Positions 7,821 through 11,815 of a DNA stretch of 11,815 bases are shown here, piece after piece. Position 1 is the stretch's first letter; every line of letters begins with the position of its first letter. The DNA comes from Zygnema cylindricum (lineage: Eukaryota; Streptophyta; Zygnematophyceae; Zygnematales; Zygnemataceae), in assembly GCA_037447655.1 (NCBI GenBank), contig JBBHKE010000199.1, positions 1 to 11,815 on the forward strand, in the 5' to 3' direction. The notes under the pieces were generated by a model. That model worked only from the letters and a program-made list of their open reading frames with translations, was not told where the DNA came from and did not search any database. The translations under genes were made by a program, and so were the position numbers.

Positions 7821-8571
7821 GTATGTCTCTAGCATGATGAGAATGATTCAGAAACTTTTGGACGCACAGAAAAGAGCAGTTAAGATGTAAGGCAGGGCAA
7901 AACTTGAATCATACAAACAGAGCCTGTCAATGGCACTTTTTTTTCCACTGTCGGAAAATATCTTGTGTTTACTCATGATATGTTTTACTAAGAAAAGCAA
8001 TCGTAACCAATCTAAGTATACGGAAGCAAGTACGGACAAACCGAACCGAATCTGCAAAAACATACACGGAAACAAACGATGTAAAAGGAAAAAACCCTTG
8101 CGAAGGAATAAATACACAAAAAATAGGAGCAATCGCAACCAAAAGAGCACACCCCGAAAAATCACCAAAGTAACTCCCAAGATAACAAAAAGTCACTTGA
8201 AAGCTGAAAGATATACAAAGGACAACTTCTTAGTATACCATGTAGTGAAGCTCTAGTACAGGTTCTTCTGCCTAATTGCTGTATCCTGACCACCGCTCAT
8301 ACATTCGGATAAAATATCTAAAAGTTATATAGTAATGGGCCGACTTTATTGAAAAGCGCGATGGTAAACCATCTGAGTCAATAGGAACAAAAGGAAGTAG
8401 CACTGCTAAAACGGAAAAAAGCCGCATGACTACGGAATAAACAAAGAGGAAAATCAAGGCAAAAGCGACGAAAATAGGAAAGAATGGCAGGGAAATCAAA
8501 AACACCCTAAAAAGCAAAACCCCGCAAACAAAACATCAAAGGAAAAAACTAACACCAACATATCTAAAAAA
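7821..8571 (-). other. Probable 3' untranslated part of the minus-strand retrotransposon
   Basis: The stretch between the short MITE and the retrotransposon stop codon has the same purine-rich + strand (pyrimidine-rich minus strand) bias as the element itself. Hydrophobic open frames on the minus strand (for example 7848-8180 and 8272-8517) follow from this base skew and resemble no family I know. A run of eight T at about 7937-7944 (A on the element's sense strand) could be the remnant of a poly(A) tail, but no target duplication could be paired with it. Confidence 0.4.
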
Positions 8572-9474
8572 CTACGAAAAGCAACCACGTAAGTCCCCGA
8601 ATCCCGGAGGAGCACGAGGAGGAAGTTTTGGAACACGCCGTCGATCCATAACACAAATAGACGATCGAAGTAATATAGAAGTCAGCACCCGTTGTAGAAC
8701 CAAGGAAAAACGTTGACGAAAAAAGGAAGTAAGGACTGAAACAGAAGGGCTCCCAGGTCCCTGCCTCTCGAACGAACGCCGACCACAAGTACGGAAAACC
8801 TCGTCCAAAGTCACACCCACACAACCAAATATCTCGACCGCCGTCGGAATGAAGCTATCCATAGCGTCGCGACAGGCATAATCACGCTCCTTCCTTTTAG
8901 CCGCGTCACGGGTGGCCACTCCCACATGCCGAGCCGCTCGGGTGACGGTTGTGGTTGAGGTAGGGTTCGCCAAAACAATATCACCAAATGTGCGACGCAC
9001 ACCGTCGAGCAATAAAAGGTCAATCCGACACGAAGGAATAATGTGAGAGACCTCCCGACGAACAGAAAATCCCCCCTCAGAAGCGATAGTAGCGATGGTG
9101 TCTCGAATCGTGTCTTGCGCCCAAATCAACTCACCCCCGTGGGAGCAACGAAGCAAGTGGACCCTGTCGGGCTCGAGAACGTGGCCACAGGAGCAAACGA
9201 GTGAGCCAAGCAAAGGTGGGCGAGGGAGGCTAAGGCGGAACCTAAGGGCAGTCGTGAACTGAGCGGGAATGAAACGAAGAGCAGATAAAATAGGGACAGC
9301 CAATAGCCAAGCTCCAGAGCCAGGTCCACCACAAGACAGGAAGCGTGCACGCGAAGAATCGGAATGAAGCAACTCGAGAAACTCGTATTTAATAGTGGCG
9401 ACAACCCCATCAGAAATAGATTCCTGAACATGCGCAACTGATGTCATAACAAGAGTGGAAAAAATCGGCATATC
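8572..9474 (-). pseudogene. Retrotransposon C-terminal CCHC motif and restriction-like endonuclease domain
   Basis: In the same frame as the RT. A CSCGHVLEPDRVHLLRC motif (C-x-C-x9-H-x3-C) is followed by the endonuclease core: a Glu in FSVRREVSH, RIDLLLLDGVRRTFGDIVLA with the spaced acidic residues of PD-(D/E)XK enzymes, and AAKRKERDYACRD with the Lys/Tyr block. In R2-type elements this domain nicks the target for target-primed reverse transcription. The frame ends at TAG 8572-8574, which appears to be the natural stop. This part is the best-preserved of the element. Confidence 0.78.
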
Positions 9475-10422
9475 CTATAAAGCAGCCGGATTAAGAGAAC
9501 GTGATGCATCCAAAAGGGACCGTTGGAAGGCGAGCTCACCATCTGTAACACAGGGAACCACGGCCGCAAGAATAGGAGTGTCTCCAGCCGAAAAACGAGA
9601 GACAATAGTGGAAGCAACAAGGCACCAACTTCCCAAATAGGCGGCTGGAGCAACACGCACCGTCGAGATTAAACCCAAACCACCAGCCGAGACAGGAAGA
9701 GAGGCCAGAATGCGTGCCGCAGGCCCAGACTCGCGATCAAAGGCACCACGGCCCAACAAACTGTGGAGGACATCCATAAGACGATCGTCGAAAGCACAAA
9801 GTGAGGATACAAAGGATGGGGTGGGAGGGGAAGTGCGAGTAAGGTAGGAGGGCCGGTGGGGGAAACATCGTGTCAGAAGAGCAAAGGCCACCTGGGGATC
9901 AGGAAGGTGAGGAATGGCGTCCACGTGAGACAAATCTGTCTGAAGTGCAGAATCGAGGAATTTCGTGATGTATGGATCGGAACCAAGCGAGCAACCCAAA
10001 ACACAAATGCCTTCGGAAGGAGGAGGGGTCTGAGAACCAAGAGGGGGAGTGAAAGGAGGGGGACTAAGACGTGGGGACCAAACAACACACTTCGATGGCT
10101 GGACCGAAAGATTGAGTTCGGCCAACGGAGCCTTGAAAAAGTTATAGGCCGGTAAAACGTGGTCTGAAGGACCAATAATGTGTGTGTCATGCGCAACTGA
10201 AAGGAAGAGGCAAGAAGGGTAAGCAGCAGCGGAAGCTCGGAGAGCACGGTAATGGGCAAGGGCAAACAAAAGGCCCCCAAGAGGATCGCTCTGACGAGTG
10301 CCAGTCGTGGAGGAAGTTGGGATCAAATCATCATCCGTGGAGAAAGAGAGGCTACTGCTCAGAGAATAAAAGGCTCTCACAAAAGGAAATATCTGGACAA
10401 TCGGGGAAGGTGTAGCCATAAG
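9475..10422 (-). pseudogene. Reverse transcriptase, palm and thumb, with altered catalytic motif
   Basis: Continues the RT with PFVRAFYS, motif B as TRQSDPLGG (Ser at 10288-10290 where nearly all relatives have Gly) and motif C as SVAHDTHIIG (10174-10200 region). Motif C should be (Y/F)ADD: the aromatic residue is Val (10195-10197) and the first catalytic Asp is His (10189-10191), so polymerase activity would be lost. Thumb-like sequence (LLGRGAFDRESGPAARILAS, VSAGGLGLISTVRVAPAAYL) follows. A TAG at 9475-9477 interrupts the frame. Confidence 0.85.
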
Positions 10423-10857
10423 CTACGAAAAAATAGCATTCCGGTCCACTGTATTAAAGGCATTAGAAACATCCACTTGGAGGACTAACCAATCCGGATG
10501 GGCATCTAACAAAGCCCAGATCCCGTGGACAACGACCTCACAACCCCCCGCGGTTGCCACTCCGAACTGATGAGGAGAGAAATAATCATGAAAAGCGGGC
10601 TGGAGTTGGATGCAGATCGCATGGGCCACCAATCGGTACAATACCTTGCCCACTGCAATAGGACGGATTCCCCCATTGGGTTTGGTAACAGCTACGAGGC
10701 AGGACGCTGTGTGGAGATCGCAAATACGAGAAGGGACACTGCTAGCCGCAATAAGAGAACATACTCGAAAAATCATATCAAAGCCCCGAGCACCAGATTC
10801 TGGAGGCAAAACGTCGCGAAATAACTCATTAACACCGCCTGAAGGACCCCAGCTGAA
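10423..10857 (-). pseudogene. Reverse transcriptase, N-terminal fingers and palm motif A
   Basis: Visible in order: WGPSGGVNELFRDVLPP (RT entry), VAVTKPNGGIRPIAVGKVLYRL (motifs 1-2; key residues KP.GG.RPI), and LQVDVSNAFNTVDRNAIF with the first catalytic Asp of motif A. The frame is closed by TAG at 10423-10425, two codons before LMATPSPI; the protein match continues directly in the same frame, so this is a nonsense mutation and not the natural end. Confidence 0.85.
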
Positions 10858-11003
10858 AGATGTGGAGAAGTCGCAAGGGCTTTAATTAAACACTCTCGAT
10901 CGAGAAGAAAACAGTCTGTCGGCTCGAAGGTGTGAATAGAGGGGGACTGAGGGTTAGGAGTTGGCGGATGAAGAGCTCGGAGAATCTCAGCAGTCTCGAC
11001 CGA
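10856..11003 (-). pseudogene. Retrotransposon linker segment in a shifted frame
   Basis: In the minus frame beginning at 11003 the sequence reads SVETAEILRALHPPTPNP and later LIKALATSPHLS. This carries on from the N-terminal block and leads to the reverse-transcriptase entry motif GPSGGVNELFRD, which is in a third frame from about 10857. Two small indels, near 11000 and 10856, therefore separate the parts. Confidence 0.6.
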
Positions 11004-11677
11004 GGAGCAGGATTAAATGGTTGGAGTGCTCGAACCGCTCGAGAGAGCTCACCAACTTGGCCCAAATGTACCGCACAACGATAGGAGGACGACACATCTG
11101 AAGTCCGAGATGTACGACGTGGTATGAAAGAAGCACTCGCAACTCGATCCTCGTGCTCGGCATGAAGGGCTCGCCAATCGCCTCGAAGGAATCGTCGACA
11201 TCGAGCCATAGTTTCTCGGGCCCCGCTACCACAGCCACGGCCAGGTAAGACTAGAACCCAAAGTGAGAACATGAAAAGGAGGTGCCAAGGTCCAACATCC
11301 GCGGGATCTGAATAAATACGGGACAGAGGAAGGTGGAGGGCGTCCTGTACAATAATCCGCACAGCCATCGGAATCCGCGTGTATAACCGCGGACGGGGGG
11401 CCCTCAAATCATAAGCTCCGAGCACGTCTAAATCGCATAAAAATGCCCAATCTTCGCTCGTAGGTCCGGACGGGAGTGTTGTGGAAGAAAGGGTAATAGA
11501 AGAAGGGTCACTCAAGGCCAAAAATTGTTGACAACTCTTTGTGTGTCGGGCAATACCAGCACCGGTCGCGAAATGGTCATGACACCCGGTACATTCTATC
11601 CGTGTTGAGGCTTGTGTGCGAGGTTTAGGAGGAGGAGGTGAACGAGGGAGAAGAGGCGAGGGTGCACGGCCGGACAT
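10998..11677 (-). pseudogene. Retrotransposon N-terminal region with zinc finger
   Basis: The ATG at 11677 has an ACC context. The first 30 residues are Pro/Ser-rich, then ECTGCHDHFATGAGIARHTKSC fits a C-x2-C...H-x4-C finger (here cited by its key residues), a DNA-binding type common at the start of R2-like proteins. A conserved-looking block follows (VQDALHLPLSRIYSDPADVG, RFLRGDWRALHAEH) that I associate with this retrotransposon family in lower plants and algae. The frame remains open to 10886, but after about residue 226 it no longer matches the family; the related sequence continues in another frame. Confidence 0.75.
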
Positions 11678-11789
11678 GGTTATTGAATGAGAGGGAGAAG
11701 CATGGGACGTGATAGAGGGAGATGACGGGGGAAATGGGAAGGAGGAAAGGAAACCATGGGAAATAGATGGTGGAATTGGTAGTGGGACG

Positions 11790-11815
11790 AAACCTTTTTT
11801 TTTTTTTTTTTTTTT
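11790..11815. repeat. Poly(T) run at the window end
   Basis: A run of about 22-25 T reaches the last base. On the retrotransposon's sense strand it is poly(A) lying just upstream of its 5' leader. It could be the A-tail of a preceding element in head-to-tail order, an A-rich target site, or a sequence-assembly end effect. Confidence 0.7.

Larger units (their letters stand above)
8572..11790 (-). mobile_element. Decayed non-LTR retrotransposon (LINE) with restriction-like endonuclease
   Basis: The minus strand encodes, in order, a zinc finger, a reverse transcriptase, a CCHC motif and a PD-(D/E)XK-type endonuclease, the layout of early-branching non-LTR elements such as the R2/CRE/NeSL group; there is no AP endonuclease, integrase or LTR. 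About 110 bp of pyrimidine-rich leader precede the ATG at 11677. The reading frame is broken by frameshifts near 11000 and 10856 and by TAG codons at 10423-10425 and 9475-9477. GC content is clearly higher than in the aconitase introns. The 5' border coincides with a poly(T) run at the window end; the 3' border is not certain and may lie near 7937. The exact clade cannot be fixed without a tree. Confidence 0.87.

Noticed and set aside
7848-8517. Hydrophobic minus-strand open frames as membrane protein genes
   Set aside because: They overlap in several frames and arise from the strongly pyrimidine-rich strand; no family features are visible.
9475-10425. Two in-frame TAG codons in the retrotransposon as a sign of a reassigned genetic code
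   Set aside because: Aconitase exons have no in-frame TAG, the retrotransposon also has frameshifts and a broken active site, and its natural end appears to be TAG; ordinary decay explains the stops.
9455-10488. Several + strand open frames opposite the retrotransposon
   Set aside because: They are antisense shadows of the reverse transcriptase frame, rich in Arg, Gly and Lys because of base skew.

Overview
The window is eukaryotic nuclear DNA, most likely from a plant or streptophyte-type alga. It opens inside an intron-rich gene whose exons encode the C-terminal 375 residues of a plant-style aconitase (exons between 1 and 4640, seven introns, TAA stop). Exons are conserved and moderately GC-rich, introns are AT-rich and mostly GT-AG, and the gene is followed by transposon-derived DNA. 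The assignment to the green lineage is inference from protein resemblance; the species cannot be named from the sequence.

Layout. (1) 1-4640: 3' half of the aconitase gene on the + strand. Intron 6 uses a GC-AG splice pair. Intron 7 carries a 428-bp hAT-type non-autonomous element (3932-4359) with 15-bp inverted termini and a perfect 8-bp target duplication, and with remarkable homopolymer runs (T16, T15, T15, C33, G16). (2) 4641-5946: 3' UTR and intergenic DNA with no recognisable gene. (3) 5949-7412: a 1464-bp element bounded by inverted termini next to TA dinucleotides. Its ends are homologous to those of a complete 217-bp miniature copy at 7602-7818. The long copy has about 1.2 kb of extra interior, which holds bacterial coding debris: a frameshifted HEPN-domain protein with the tail of a nucleotidyltransferase domain (+ strand, about 6452-7010) directly abutting an antisense piece of a ParA-type partition ATPase (about 7011-7135). 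Both resemble Rickettsiales proteins, which would fit an intracellular endosymbiont as donor. (4) About 7820-11790: a decayed non-LTR retrotransposon on the minus strand with an N-terminal zinc finger, reverse transcriptase, CCHC motif and a restriction-like endonuclease domain. It is broken by two frameshifts, two in-frame TAG stops and a substituted catalytic aspartate. The window ends in a poly(T) run immediately outside the 5' end of this element.

How the parts relate: only the aconitase is a plausible working gene (TCA/glyoxylate metabolism). Everything downstream of it is mobile or captured DNA. The most unusual point is bacterial partition and HEPN gene fragments lying inside the inverted termini of a eukaryotic DNA transposon family whose empty short form sits 190 bp away.
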